NCBI GenBank assembly: GCA_900769945.1
Contig: CAAGIO010000006.1
Location: 1 to 19,976, forward strand
DNA: 19,976 nt
DNA from: Bacteroidales bacterium
GTDB lineage: Bacteria > Bacteroidota > Bacteroidia > Bacteroidales > F082
Direction of reading: 5' to 3'
Shown piece after piece: positions 1 to 7,049 of the stretch. The position numbers and the translations under genes are program-made. The notes beneath the pieces are model-generated. The model was not told where the DNA came from, searched no databases, and saw nothing but the letters and a program-made list of their open reading frames with translations. The first letter of the stretch is position 1. The number at the start of each line of letters is the position of its first letter.

Positions 1-2
1 AC

Positions 3-170
3 CTCGACTCCAAGAACGGAAGGGAGGTCATGGAGCTCCTCAAGGAACTCAACTCCGAGGGCACCACCATCGTCATGGTGACACACTCCCAGAAAGACGC
101 CGCCTGCGCTCAACGCACCGTCAACCTCTTCGACGGGAAAATAGTCAGCGACGTCATTAACGAACTGTGA
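3..170 (+). CDS. ABC transporter ATPase, 3' end only (LolD/MacB-type)
   Basis: The window opens inside a reading frame of 55 codons ending in TGA at 168-170. It begins LDSKNGREVMELLKEL and continues through TTIVMVTHSQKDAACA to a short tail with LFDGKIV. This is the normal C-terminal end of an ABC ATPase of the LolD/MacB/FtsE type: the start of the D-loop, then the H-loop histidine in VTHS, then the usual 'DG+I' strand. The Walker A, signature and Walker B motifs lie outside the window. The permease relic and the intact FtsX-family permease follow on the same strand, so this is most likely the nucleotide-binding partner of that permease in a MacB-like exporter or lipoprotein-release system. 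The substrate cannot be told. The family call is firm; the subfamily is inferred from the neighbours. Confidence 0.88.
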   Translation, partial: LDSKNGREVMELLKELNSEGTTIVMVTHSQKDAACAQRTVNLFDGKIVSDVINEL

Positions 171-174
171 CATC

Positions 175-281
175 ATGAAAAGCTTTCTCTCAATACTCAG
201 AAAATACAGCGTGGCGATGGTGATGAAATGTCGTGGCGTGCTGTGCGTGACAACCCCGTAGATACGCTTAGAAAAGAATAA
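175..281 (+). pseudogene. Relic of an FtsX-like permease with a large internal deletion
   Basis: Five bases after the ATPase stop, an ATG opens MKSFLSILRKYSVAMVM, which looks like the cytoplasmic start of a Bacteroidetes FtsX-type permease. Compare MSIRNIIGGKSSAVSKMLN in the intact gene at 326. This frame runs into nonsense and stops at 259-261. In another frame, 231-281 reads SWRAVRDNPVDTLRKE followed by TAA. That matches the hallmark C-terminus of the same family (W-x-A-x(3)-NP-x(2)-L/I-x(2)-E; the intact neighbour ends NPIKSIKTE). The two ends of one permease are therefore joined out of frame near 226-230, with about 750 codons missing. What is seen is the two end motifs; the deletion is inference. 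It probably was a paralogue of the next gene in an ATPase-permease-permease operon. Confidence 0.72.
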
Positions 282-325
282 AGCATGATTAACGAAAACA
301 TTATCAACAAAATAAAATAGTAAAG

Positions 326-2728
326 ATGTCAATAAGAAACATCATAGGAGGGAAGAGTTCGGCGGTGTCAAAGATGCTGAACATAGTGGGAATGGCGATG
401 GCCTTCGCAGCACTGTATGTCATTATGGTTCAAGTCAATTTCGACCTTGGATACAACAAAAAAGTCAAGGATTCGGATAGGATTTACGCAATCAGCATGC
501 CAGACTGGTTCACTCCTGGCAACTGGAAGACAACATTATCCAGACCGCTGTGCGAGAATGTTATCAACAATGTCTCATGCGTGGAATGTGGAGGCACCAC
601 CTCTATCGGCAAAGGCTATTATTCTGAGAAATTCTTTCTCCAAGAAGATGGAAACAGCTCATTTTATTTGAATGTCAGCCAATCATCTTTAGGAGCCTTT
701 AAGGTTTTCAGCGTTGAGGCTGTTGAAGGCAGCATAGACAACATCGTTCCTTGGAAAGACCTTGTGATATCCGACACCAAGGCTGAAAAACTCGACCTCC
801 ATGTCGGAGATGTGATATATAGTCATAATCATGGCGCCACAATGCAACAGTACAACATAGCTGCAATCTACAAACACTTTCCTTCCAACACTGATTTAAG
901 TGAAATAGAGTGTTTTGTTAACATGGGCGACCTAAACATTGATTTATTCAGCGAGTGGAGTTATCCGTATTTCGTAAAGCTCAACTCTGCTAATGACATA
1001 GAACCCTTTGAGAAACAAGCTTTTGACTATGTAGTAAAAACCTTCAACAACATGGCAAATGAGCATGGGGAGGAGCTGTCGGAGGAGGACAGGAAAGAGG
1101 CAGAGTCGAGACTCAAAATCAAACTGTTCCCATTTGATGAGATGTATTTCGAGAAGACTATCTCCAGTGCGGGAAGAAGCGGCAGCAAAACCACGACATA
1201 CACACTTCTTGCCATTGCCATCTTGGTGATAGTCATAGCATTCATCAACTTCATCAATTTCTTCTTCGCCCTTGTGCCCGTGCGTTTGAAGTCGGTCAAC
1301 ACGAGAAAGATTCTGGGGGCATCACGCAGCAATCTGGTGTTTGGGATTGTTGTTGAATCGGTGGTGATGATTATCGTTGCCCTTGCCTTAGCAGCAGGAA
1401 TAGTCAAACTCTTCTGTGGCAGCACCATCGCCGCGCTCATTCCATGCAGTACCTTGATTTCCAACAATATAGCCATAGCGTTCGGCACTGCGCTCGGAGG
1501 CATAGTCCTTGCTATCATATCATCACTCTACCCTGCCCTCTACATCACTGCGTTCCCGCCGGCTTTCGCACTCAAAGGCAGTTTCGGCACCGCATCAAAA
1601 GGCATGGCATTCCGTGTAGGACTCATCTGCTTCCAGTTCATTGTCTCTCTGATACTTATCATCTGTGCCAGCTTCGTGACGATGCAGAGGCAGTACATGC
1701 TTCACTACGATATGGGTTTCGACCGCAGCAATCTGCTTCAGGTCAATACATCATCGAAGATAGCAGCAATGAGGGAAAACGCGACATCAGAACTGAAAAA
1801 CAACCCCGAAATAAAAGATGTCACCTTTGCAAGCGGAGATATTGTGACGAGCTTCAGAATGGACTGGGGCAGACCTTTCAAAGGAGAGCAGATTAATTTC
1901 AAATGCTACCCCGTACAGCATAACTTCTTGGACTTCATGGGGATAGAGATTGTAGAGGGAAGAAACTTCACTGATAGTGACGAGTTATGTGATAATGGCG
2001 TCTTCATCTTCAACGAGGCAGCAAGAGACAAATTCGGGCTTACACTTGAGGACAAGATACATGGACATCAGACCGAGACCGATATTGTCGGGATATGTAA
2101 GAACTTCAATTACAAGGCCTTGTCAGAAGGAATAGAGCCATTCGCACTATATATTTTCGGCAAGAATTCATGGACAACGCTCAACACTCTCTATATCAGG
2201 ACACAGCCCGGAGCCAACATACCTACATTGATAGACTGGATAAAGACCAAACTCAACGAGATGGACCCGTCCGTTCCAAAAGAAGAATTCGATGTCATGT
2301 TCTTTGACAGCCGTCTCGATTCTGAATACGGGAGAGAGAGGAACACATCACGTATCATATTGTTGTTCACAGTGTTAGCTATCACAATCTCCCTTATGGG
2401 TGTGTTCGGGCTTGTGATGTTCGAGGCGGAACACCGACGCAAGGAAATAGCCATACGACGCATTAACGGAGCCTCAGTGGTTGACGTACTCAAGATGTTC
2501 AATATCAAGTTCATACGTATTGTTATTGTTTGTTTTGTGCTCTCAATTCCTATCTCTTGGCTTATTGTTGATGCCTATCTCAAAGGCTTCGCTTACAGGA
2601 TGCCGACGCATTGGTGGGTGTTCTTTTCAGCATTCTTGTCAGTGATGATAGTAACGCTAATAGTGGTAACATTACGTTGTTTATCAGCAGCATTATCAAA
2701 TCCGATAAAATCAATAAAGACGGAGTAG
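326..2728 (+). CDS. FtsX-family ABC transporter permease (MacB-like), 800 aa
   Basis: This is an integral inner-membrane permease that would pair with an ABC ATPase such as the one ending at 170. One N-terminal membrane segment (about residues 18-38) is followed by a long extracytoplasmic domain. A first FtsX block of three segments follows (about 290-315, 338-362, 378-402). Another segment lies near 430-455, then a second extracytoplasmic domain (about 460-670), then a terminal FtsX block (about 675-790) containing EAEHRRKEIAIRRINGAS, a typical coupling-helix region. The end NPIKSIKTE is characteristic of the Bacteroidetes family. The length of 780-800 residues is normal. Members carry out mechanotransmission or export of peptides, lipoproteins or drugs. 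Nothing here gives the substrate, and no outer-membrane or adaptor gene follows. A terminator follows the stop within 25 bases. Confidence 0.9.
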   Translation: MSIRNIIGGKSSAVSKMLNIVGMAMAFAALYVIMVQVNFDLGYNKKVKDSDRIYAISMPDWFTPGNWKTTLSRPLCENVINNVSCVECGGTTSIGKGYYSEKFFLQEDGNSSFYLNVSQSSLGAFKVFSVEAVEGSIDNIVPWKDLVISDTKAEKLDLHVGDVIYSHNHGATMQQYNIAAIYKHFPSNTDLSEIECFVNMGDLNIDLFSEWSYPYFVKLNSANDIEPFEKQAFDYVVKTFNNMANEHGEELSEEDRKEAESRLKIKLFPFDEMYFEKTISSAGRSGSKTTTYTLLAIAILVIVIAFINFINFFFALVPVRLKSVNTRKILGASRSNLVFGIVVESVVMIIVALALAAGIVKLFCGSTIAALIPCSTLISNNIAIAFGTALGGIVLAIISSLYPALYITAFPPAFALKGSFGTASKGMAFRVGLICFQFIVSLILIICASFVTMQRQYMLHYDMGFDRSNLLQVNTSSKIAAMRENATSELKNNPEIKDVTFASGDIVTSFRMDWGRPFKGEQINFKCYPVQHNFLDFMGIEIVEGRNFTDSDELCDNGVFIFNEAARDKFGLTLEDKIHGHQTETDIVGICKNFNYKALSEGIEPFALYIFGKNSWTTLNTLYIRTQPGANIPTLIDWIKTKLNEMDPSVPKEEFDVMFFDSRLDSEYGRERNTSRIILLFTVLAITISLMGVFGLVMFEAEHRRKEIAIRRINGASVVDVLKMFNIKFIRIVIVCFVLSIPISWLIVDAYLKGFAYRMPTHWWVFFSAFLSVMIVTLIVVTLRCLSAALSNPIKSIKTE

Positions 2729-2750
2729 CAATTTGTCTGTAATATGGATG

Positions 2751-2796
2751 TAAGTATCTGCATGCCAATGTGTTGCAGATACTTATTATTTTATTG
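2751..2796 (+). terminator. Rho-independent terminator of the permease operon
   Basis: Two perfect complementary 12-base arms, TAAGTATCTGCA at 2751-2762 and TGCAGATACTTA at 2774-2785, enclose an 11-base loop and are followed by the T-rich run TTATTTTATT. It lies 23 bases after the permease stop codon and in the right orientation. Confidence 0.8.
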
Positions 2797-3135
2797 GTTA
2801 TTGCGTAAGGCAATGATTTTGGGGTGATACTAATCCGGAAGCCGTTATGATTCAGGTAAAAACCGATGGCAAGGAGACGAGGTAGATACAAAATAATGGG
2901 GGCGAGGCACAGTCTCAAAAATATATTGAAGATGTTGGGGGCGGCAATACGGTGGCGCAAGCACTATGATAATCAATAATATTTGTTTATTTCGGGCAGT
3001 GTAGAAAGGGAAACAAGAAGAAGGTCGGGTATCCACGGAGACGAGTAAGCCCGGCGAGATACCGGGCTATATTAAGTTGGGAAACAATATCTATAAGAGT
3101 AATAAGCCGCACGTTGAGCATCGAGCGTGTTAGCA
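2797..3135. other. Intergenic stretch with no gene recognised
   Basis: About 340 bases between the permease terminator and the end of RNase Y. Reading frames on the minus strand here are short, low-complexity and match no family that I recognise. The only structures seen are a weak 5-bp hairpin (ATTGC/GCAAT, 2800-2814) and a strong 7-bp GC-rich hairpin at 3048-3068, listed separately. No TANNTTTG promoter box was found on either strand. Confidence 0.6.
3048..3068 (-). terminator. GC-rich hairpin downstream of rny
   Basis: AGCCCGG at 3048-3054 and CCGGGCT at 3062-3068 form a perfect 7-bp stem with a 7-base loop. It lies about 70 bases beyond the RNase Y stop. In the leftward direction no T-run follows, so it may be a transcript 3'-end stabiliser or a factor-dependent stop rather than a classic intrinsic terminator. 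Confidence 0.4.
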
Positions 3136-4686
3136 TTATTTAGCGAAGCTAACGGCTCTTGTCTCTCTAATGACGGTAATTTTGATTTGTCCGGGGTAAG
3201 TCATTTCCGTCTGGATCTGGCGTGACAACTCGTAGGCGATGGTATCGGCTTCAGTGTCGCTAACTTTGTCGGCGCCAACGATTACGCGCAATTCGCGGCC
3301 AGCTTGGATAGCGTAAGTTTTCACTACGCCCGGATAAGAGAGTGCCATTTCTTCCAGTTTGTTAAGGCGTTGGATATAGGCTTCTACCACTTCGCGGCGT
3401 GCGCCGGGGCGTGCGCCGGAGATGGCGTCGCACACTTGGACGATAGGGGCAATAAGTGTTTCCATCTCTATCTCATCATGGTGTGCGCCGATAGCGTTGC
3501 AGACGTCAGCTTTCTCTTTATATTTCTCAGCAGTCTTCATTCCGAGGATTGCGTGTGGCAGTTCCTCTTCATTTTCTGCGACTTTACCTATATCGTGAAG
3601 CAGTCCAGCGCGTTTAGCCACTTTAGGGTTGAGACCGAGTTCTGCTGCCATGGTAGAGCTGAGTTTTGCCACCTCAATAGAGTGTTGGAGGAGGTTCTGA
3701 CCATAAGAGGAGCGGTATTTCATTCTACCAATCATTCTGATAAGTTCGGGGGCGAGGTTATGGATGCCGAGGTCGATGACAGTACGTTTACCTGTCTCGA
3801 TGATCTCCTGTTCCACTTGTTTTTCCACTTTCTTCACTACTTCTTCGATACGTGCCGGGTGGATACGTCCATCGGTGACGAGTTTTTGAAGTGAAAGGCG
3901 GGCTATCTCGCGTCTGATAGGGTCGAAGCCGGAGAGGAGGATAGCGTCAGGGCTGTCGTCAATAATGATTTCAACACCTGTGAGCGATTCAAGGGCGCGG
4001 ATATTACGGCCTTCACGACCAATGATACGGCCTTTTATTTCGTCATTCTCGATATTGAAGACAGAGACGGTGTTTTCGATAGCGTGTTCTGATGCGGTAC
4101 GCTGTATTGTCTCAAGAAGGATTTTCTTAGCGTCTTGGTTTGCCGACATTCTTGCCTCCTCAACGATTTCTTTTGCGAGAATCATTGCCTCGGCGTTAGC
4201 TTCATCTTTGACAGCCTCTTTCAGCTGTTCTTTCGCCTCGCTCACTGTAAGGCCGGAGATCTGTTCAAGTTTCCTCCTCTGTTCCTCCTGAAGCTTCTGA
4301 AGCTCCACCTCTTTGTTTTTAAGGTTCTCCTGTTGGTTAGTAAGGTTCTGTTGTTGATTCTTCAGTTCGTTGACCTTCCTTTGGAGTTCCTCATTACGCT
4401 GGTTGATTTGCTGCTGCTGTTGTTGGATTTTTGATTCAGCTTTTTGCAGCTCGCGTTTTTTCTCGTTCGTTTCTTTTTCGTAATCAGACTTCATTTGGAG
4501 GAACTTTTCTTTCGCCTGAAGGATTTTCTCTTTTTTAATCACCTCACCTTTTTCTTTTGCCTCAGACAGAAGCTGATTACTTTTCTTTGTCAATGCGTTA
4601 CGCAACACGGTTGTTGCCAACAGCACACCTGCGCCGGCACCTATCAGGAGGCCCACCACAGCAAAAATAATTGTAGTCAAATCCAT
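3136..4686 (-). CDS. rny: Ribonuclease Y (membrane-anchored endoribonuclease)
   Basis: RNase Y starts bulk mRNA decay by single-strand endonucleolytic cleavage at the inner face of the membrane. From MDLTTIIFAVV, the protein is 516 residues, the family's usual size. It has one N-terminal membrane helix (about 5-27) and a long Gln/Glu/Lys-rich coiled coil (about 30-180). A KH domain with the GRxGRNI-type loop (IIGREGRNIRALE, about 210-275) follows. An HD domain contains LLHDIGK, the metal-binding His364-Asp365 pair matching the known B. subtilis positions closely, and AHHDE further on. I chose the ATG at 4684-4686. An 18-residue upstream extension is possible in frame, but it would begin inside the 6S RNA terminal stem and its sequence is not family-like. 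It is downstream of zapA and the 6S RNA on the same strand and is probably partly expressed by read-through. Confidence 0.95.
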   Translation of the reverse strand: MDLTTIIFAVVGLLIGAGAGVLLATTVLRNALTKKSNQLLSEAKEKGEVIKKEKILQAKEKFLQMKSDYEKETNEKKRELQKAESKIQQQQQQINQRNEELQRKVNELKNQQQNLTNQQENLKNKEVELQKLQEEQRRKLEQISGLTVSEAKEQLKEAVKDEANAEAMILAKEIVEEARMSANQDAKKILLETIQRTASEHAIENTVSVFNIENDEIKGRIIGREGRNIRALESLTGVEIIIDDSPDAILLSGFDPIRREIARLSLQKLVTDGRIHPARIEEVVKKVEKQVEQEIIETGKRTVIDLGIHNLAPELIRMIGRMKYRSSYGQNLLQHSIEVAKLSSTMAAELGLNPKVAKRAGLLHDIGKVAENEEELPHAILGMKTAEKYKEKADVCNAIGAHHDEIEMETLIAPIVQVCDAISGARPGARREVVEAYIQRLNKLEEMALSYPGVVKTYAIQAGRELRVIVGADKVSDTEADTIAYELSRQIQTEMTYPGQIKITVIRETRAVSFAK

Positions 4687-4726
4687 TTTTGTAATAAAAA
4701 TTTGCTCTTTCACGAAAAAGAAAAGA

Positions 4727-4907
4727 ATCTGTCTGCCCAAAGGGATTGTAAACCCTTATAAATCACGCTTATGGCTGCCACGGCACGCAAACGTCCACTG
4801 GCATTTTATGCTCCTTTTGCAAGGATGAGGCCTGTTTTTGTACCCATGAGTCAACCGGTTTAATTGTTTAAAATGTTAAGGTTACATCATGCGACGGACA
4901 GACAGAT
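4727..4907 (-). ncRNA. ssrS: Probable 6S RNA
   Basis: In the 200-base gap between zapA and rny, the leftward strand carries ATCTGTCTGTCC (plus positions 4896-4907) near the 5' side and GGGCAGACAGAT (4727-4738) near the 3' side. These pair over 12 bp with a single G-U, closing a transcript of about 181 nt. The 3' arm is followed by TTCTTTTCTTTTTC, a typical terminator tract. Inside are an apical hairpin, TCCTT-GCAA-AAGGA, and flanking partial helices that leave large internal bulges. A single long interrupted rod of 180-200 nt, placed just after zapA, is the known layout of 6S RNA (zapA-ssrS synteny). 6S RNA mimics an open promoter and sequesters housekeeping RNA polymerase in stationary phase. 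The sequence shows the closing stem and terminator; the 6S identity is inferred from size, shape and position. The 5' end is approximate. Confidence 0.72.
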
Positions 4908-4912
4908 ATATT

Positions 4913-5206
4913 TTATAGGTTCTCAGTCAATAGAACATCGATGACATCAAGCTGTTTATCAAGATATTGGTCTTTAAATGCGGAATCATTTTCATACTTC
5001 ACAACATTTGTGGCGAACTGTATGCATGCCATCGAGACAAGTGAGAGATAATCCTTATCGGTATATATCCTCTTATAATCCATCACCTTCTCGTTTATCA
5101 TGCTCTCAGCCCTACGTACCTTTGCCTCATCAGCACTATCTATCGTCAGGCGATAACTGCGGCCCGCAACTTTGACATCTATCCTTATCTCATTACTATC
5201 GCTCAT
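4913..5206 (-). CDS. zapA: Cell division protein ZapA
   Basis: This is a 97-residue protein with the ZapA fold. An N-terminal strand region (IRIDVKVAGRSYRLTIDSADEAKVRRAE) is followed by a long helix with INEKVMDYKRIYTDKDYL and a C-terminal coiled-coil dimerisation helix. ZapA binds FtsZ in the cytoplasm and bundles protofilaments to stabilise the Z-ring. The length is normal for the family. Ten bases separate it from the upstream coiled-coil gene, so the two are surely co-transcribed. A probable 6S RNA begins almost at its stop codon. The arrangement coiled-coil protein, zapA, rny is typical of Bacteroidetes. Confidence 0.92.
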   Translation of the reverse strand: MSDSNEIRIDVKVAGRSYRLTIDSADEAKVRRAESMINEKVMDYKRIYTDKDYLSLVSMACIQFATNVVKYENDSAFKDQYLDKQLDVIDVLLTENL

Positions 5207-5216
5207 CTCTCCAACG

Positions 5217-5513
5217 TTATTGCTGTTCAGCGTTCAATATCGTGATACAATTGTCTATTTCTTTCACCAAGGCTTTTATCAACTGCCTACTCTCTTGTAT
5301 TTCTCTCTCGTTTCCGAGTGCGTTAACAATAGTTTTTTTATTAATTTTTTCTTTCAATTCTTCGTTCTCCTTCTGAAGAGTATCCACCTCCAGTCTCAAC
5401 TCCTCATTCTGTCGAACAAGTTCAACGTTCTTATCGACAAGCTGATTCTTAAGTAAAATAAGCTTTCTCAACTTCAATTCTATTTCCGAAAGTCTAACAC
5501 TTAAATCAGCCAT
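5217..5513 (-). CDS. Small coiled-coil protein (ZapB-like), upstream of zapA
   Basis: This 98-residue protein is mostly heptad repeat between about residues 4 and 60 (LSEIELKLRKLILLKNQLVD and onward), followed by a more polar tail. There is no signal peptide or membrane segment. It lies 10 bases before zapA and begins the operon. ZapB in other bacteria is a small, entirely coiled-coil Z-ring factor that bridges ZapA. Position and composition suggest an analogous role here, although sequence similarity to E. coli ZapB cannot be claimed by eye. The start at 5513 follows a well-formed Bacteroidetes promoter by about 30 bases. Confidence 0.75.
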   Translation of the reverse strand: MADLSVRLSEIELKLRKLILLKNQLVDKNVELVRQNEELRLEVDTLQKENEELKEKINKKTIVNALGNEREIQESRQLIKALVKEIDNCITILNAEQQ

Positions 5514-5547
5514 TTTCTATCAAAACGTTTTCCTTAGAATCTGGGTA

Positions 5548-5578
5548 CAAAATTAAGCATTATTATCAGATAACGCAA
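5548..5578 (-). promoter_or_regulatory. Bacteroidetes-type promoter for the zapB-like/zapA operon
   Basis: On the minus strand, TTG (plus 5576-5578) and the perfect -7 box TAATTTTG (plus 5548-5555) are separated by 20 bases. This fits the Bacteroides primary sigma consensus of TTG-N19-21-TANNTTTG. The predicted start is near 5541, giving a leader of about 28 bases to the ATG at 5513. Confidence 0.75.
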
Positions 5579-5610
5579 GTTTTTTCCATTTTTTTTGATA
5601 TTCCTTTCTA

Positions 5611-6864
5611 TTACAACAATTTCAACGCTCCAAACACTCTACATTCAAGGCAGCGGCGTCGCATACAGTACTCTCTATAAAGGTGTATCAGCGCCTGTGA
5701 ATGCCGTGCGCAGCCGACGATCACGCCATTTTTACGGAATGCCCTCACTATTTTATTGTCCTCTCCCTCCATCTCCTCAAGGAAGCTGAAGCACCTGTCC
5801 TTTATTTCCTGCTTATCATGGCGTAACCCATAGCAATACAACACAGGTATCACCGCGTTTATCACCACTATATTTATCGCTGACAACCCGACACGTCGTT
5901 CGGCATCCCGCTCAGTGCTTTTGTCAAACATATAGTGCCGGTTCCAATAGTCATTCGCGGCGACATCAAACAAACGCCTCACCGCACGGACATCCTCACA
6001 ATTGACGAGCCGAGAGAACAAAGGGCCTTCGCACAGCAACGATGCGGCTTGCGATATCCTTATCGTCGGGAAGTTGGGCGGCCTCAACCGCAGAAACTTC
6101 CAGTAGGACACCGGCATAGTCATCAAACCATATTTCGAGCCCAGCACCTTAAATTCTCTTTGAAGCATATTAGGATATGTGTCGGAGAACGAACGGTTTA
6201 GGAAGCCCGCACTCCCATACAGCATCGCCTCCACCTGAACCTTGTCGTTAAGGTGCTTACGTACTATCCTCAACGGCAGAATCTTCGCAAGCCATTCGAA
6301 GGCATCATTATTCACCCTCAGACCAAAATAACGCATAACACGCTGATACAGAGTCTCCTCCCAATCATTATTATTCGCCTTCAACGCTCTCTTCACACCT
6401 TCCACCTCATATTCCAACCGCTCAACCGACATCCTTTCCAACCACGAAAGCCATGTGAACTGCTGTATGAACCGTATCAGGTTACTACACGGGACATCCC
6501 TCTTCGACCTAACAAATGCCGCGTATTTGTCCAAAATGGACTCATCAAACTTCCCCTTGACCTCCAAAGTGGGAACGCCCTCGACACTCTTATCATCTTG
6601 ATATACAACATGCAGAACCACACTATTATACGCCTTATCATCTTGATGTCTATGCTGATACCAATCCGACGAGTTGACATGCATCTCCACATTCCCAGCC
6701 CAAAGCGCATTTCCCACCTTTACTTTTGCATCACAATAATCCGGCCCGGAATCACGGTTGCGAACTCCAACCGACACTATCTCGACCGTCTCTCCCTCGG
6801 TAGTAAATAAATCAGTGGTTAACAACTTGTTCTCCCACAAGTAATATAGGAACTCTTCTTTCAT
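5611..6864 (-). CDS. DUF2851 family protein
   Basis: A 417-residue protein starting MKEEFLYYLWENKLL. It matches the Bacteroidetes-wide DUF2851 family by the N-terminal block (NRDSGPDYCDAKVKVG, then WAGNVEMHVNSSDWYQH). Further matches are LHVVYQDD, the RPPNFPTIRISQAASLL motif near residue 285, and the Cys-containing tail MRRRCLECRVFG. It has no signal peptide or membrane segment and is presumably cytoplasmic. The function of the family is unknown; the N-terminal half has a compact pattern resembling nuclease-like or chaperone-like folds, but I would not assign one. An in-frame ATG eight codons upstream (6888) overlaps the promoter -7 box at 6886-6893 and would lie upstream of the transcript start, so 6864 is preferred. 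It appears to be transcribed alone. Confidence 0.88.
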   Translation of the reverse strand: MKEEFLYYLWENKLLTTDLFTTEGETVEIVSVGVRNRDSGPDYCDAKVKVGNALWAGNVEMHVNSSDWYQHRHQDDKAYNSVVLHVVYQDDKSVEGVPTLEVKGKFDESILDKYAAFVRSKRDVPCSNLIRFIQQFTWLSWLERMSVERLEYEVEGVKRALKANNNDWEETLYQRVMRYFGLRVNNDAFEWLAKILPLRIVRKHLNDKVQVEAMLYGSAGFLNRSFSDTYPNMLQREFKVLGSKYGLMTMPVSYWKFLRLRPPNFPTIRISQAASLLCEGPLFSRLVNCEDVRAVRRLFDVAANDYWNRHYMFDKSTERDAERRVGLSAINIVVINAVIPVLYCYGLRHDKQEIKDRCFSFLEEMEGEDNKIVRAFRKNGVIVGCARHSQALIHLYREYCMRRRCLECRVFGALKLL

Positions 6865-6885
6865 AATTAACGGTTTTTGGTTCGA

Positions 6886-6893
6886 CAAAAATA
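6886..6893 (-). promoter_or_regulatory. -7 promoter box for the DUF2851 gene
   Basis: TATTTTTG on the minus strand is a perfect TANNTTTG match. The predicted start is near 6880, about 15 bases before the ATG at 6864. No convincing TTG was found at the right spacing. The region just upstream is occupied by three copies of ATGTAAAA (see 6906-6947). The position of this box decides the start codon of the gene. Confidence 0.6.
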
Positions 6894-6905
6894 CTACTTT
6901 TTCTC

Positions 6906-6947
6906 ATGTAAAATCATTACAAATCAAAATTTTACATCTTTTTACAT
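6906..6947. repeat. Three ATGTAAAA boxes upstream of the DUF2851 promoter
   Basis: ATGTAAAA occurs at 6906-6913 and, in inverted orientation as TTTTACAT, at 6930-6937 and 6940-6947. The last two copies are spaced exactly 10 bp apart. The first two also form a 9-bp inverted repeat (ATGTAAAAT/ATTTTACAT). The cluster covers the expected -33 region of the leftward promoter, so an operator is possible; AT-rich chance is the alternative. Confidence 0.4.
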
Positions 6948-7049
6948 TTCGTCTTGCCAAAATGTGATTTTGATAAATTCCGTTAACTATTTTTATTCCT
7001 AAAAATCGTTTACAGTCTGTTGATGTTAATTTTTATTTGAAGTCAGGAT

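Noticed and set aside
1027..1518. 163-codon minus-strand frame inside the permease
   Set aside because: Low-complexity translation lying opposite membrane segments of a well-supported gene; no promoter.
2580..3036. Minus-strand frames of 126 and 63 codons after the permease
   Set aside because: One overlaps the permease end, both overlap each other, neither resembles a known protein, and no -7 box or start signal supports them.
4687..4740. 18-residue N-terminal extension of RNase Y
   Set aside because: It would start within the terminal stem of the probable 6S RNA; the family begins directly with the membrane helix at MDLTT.
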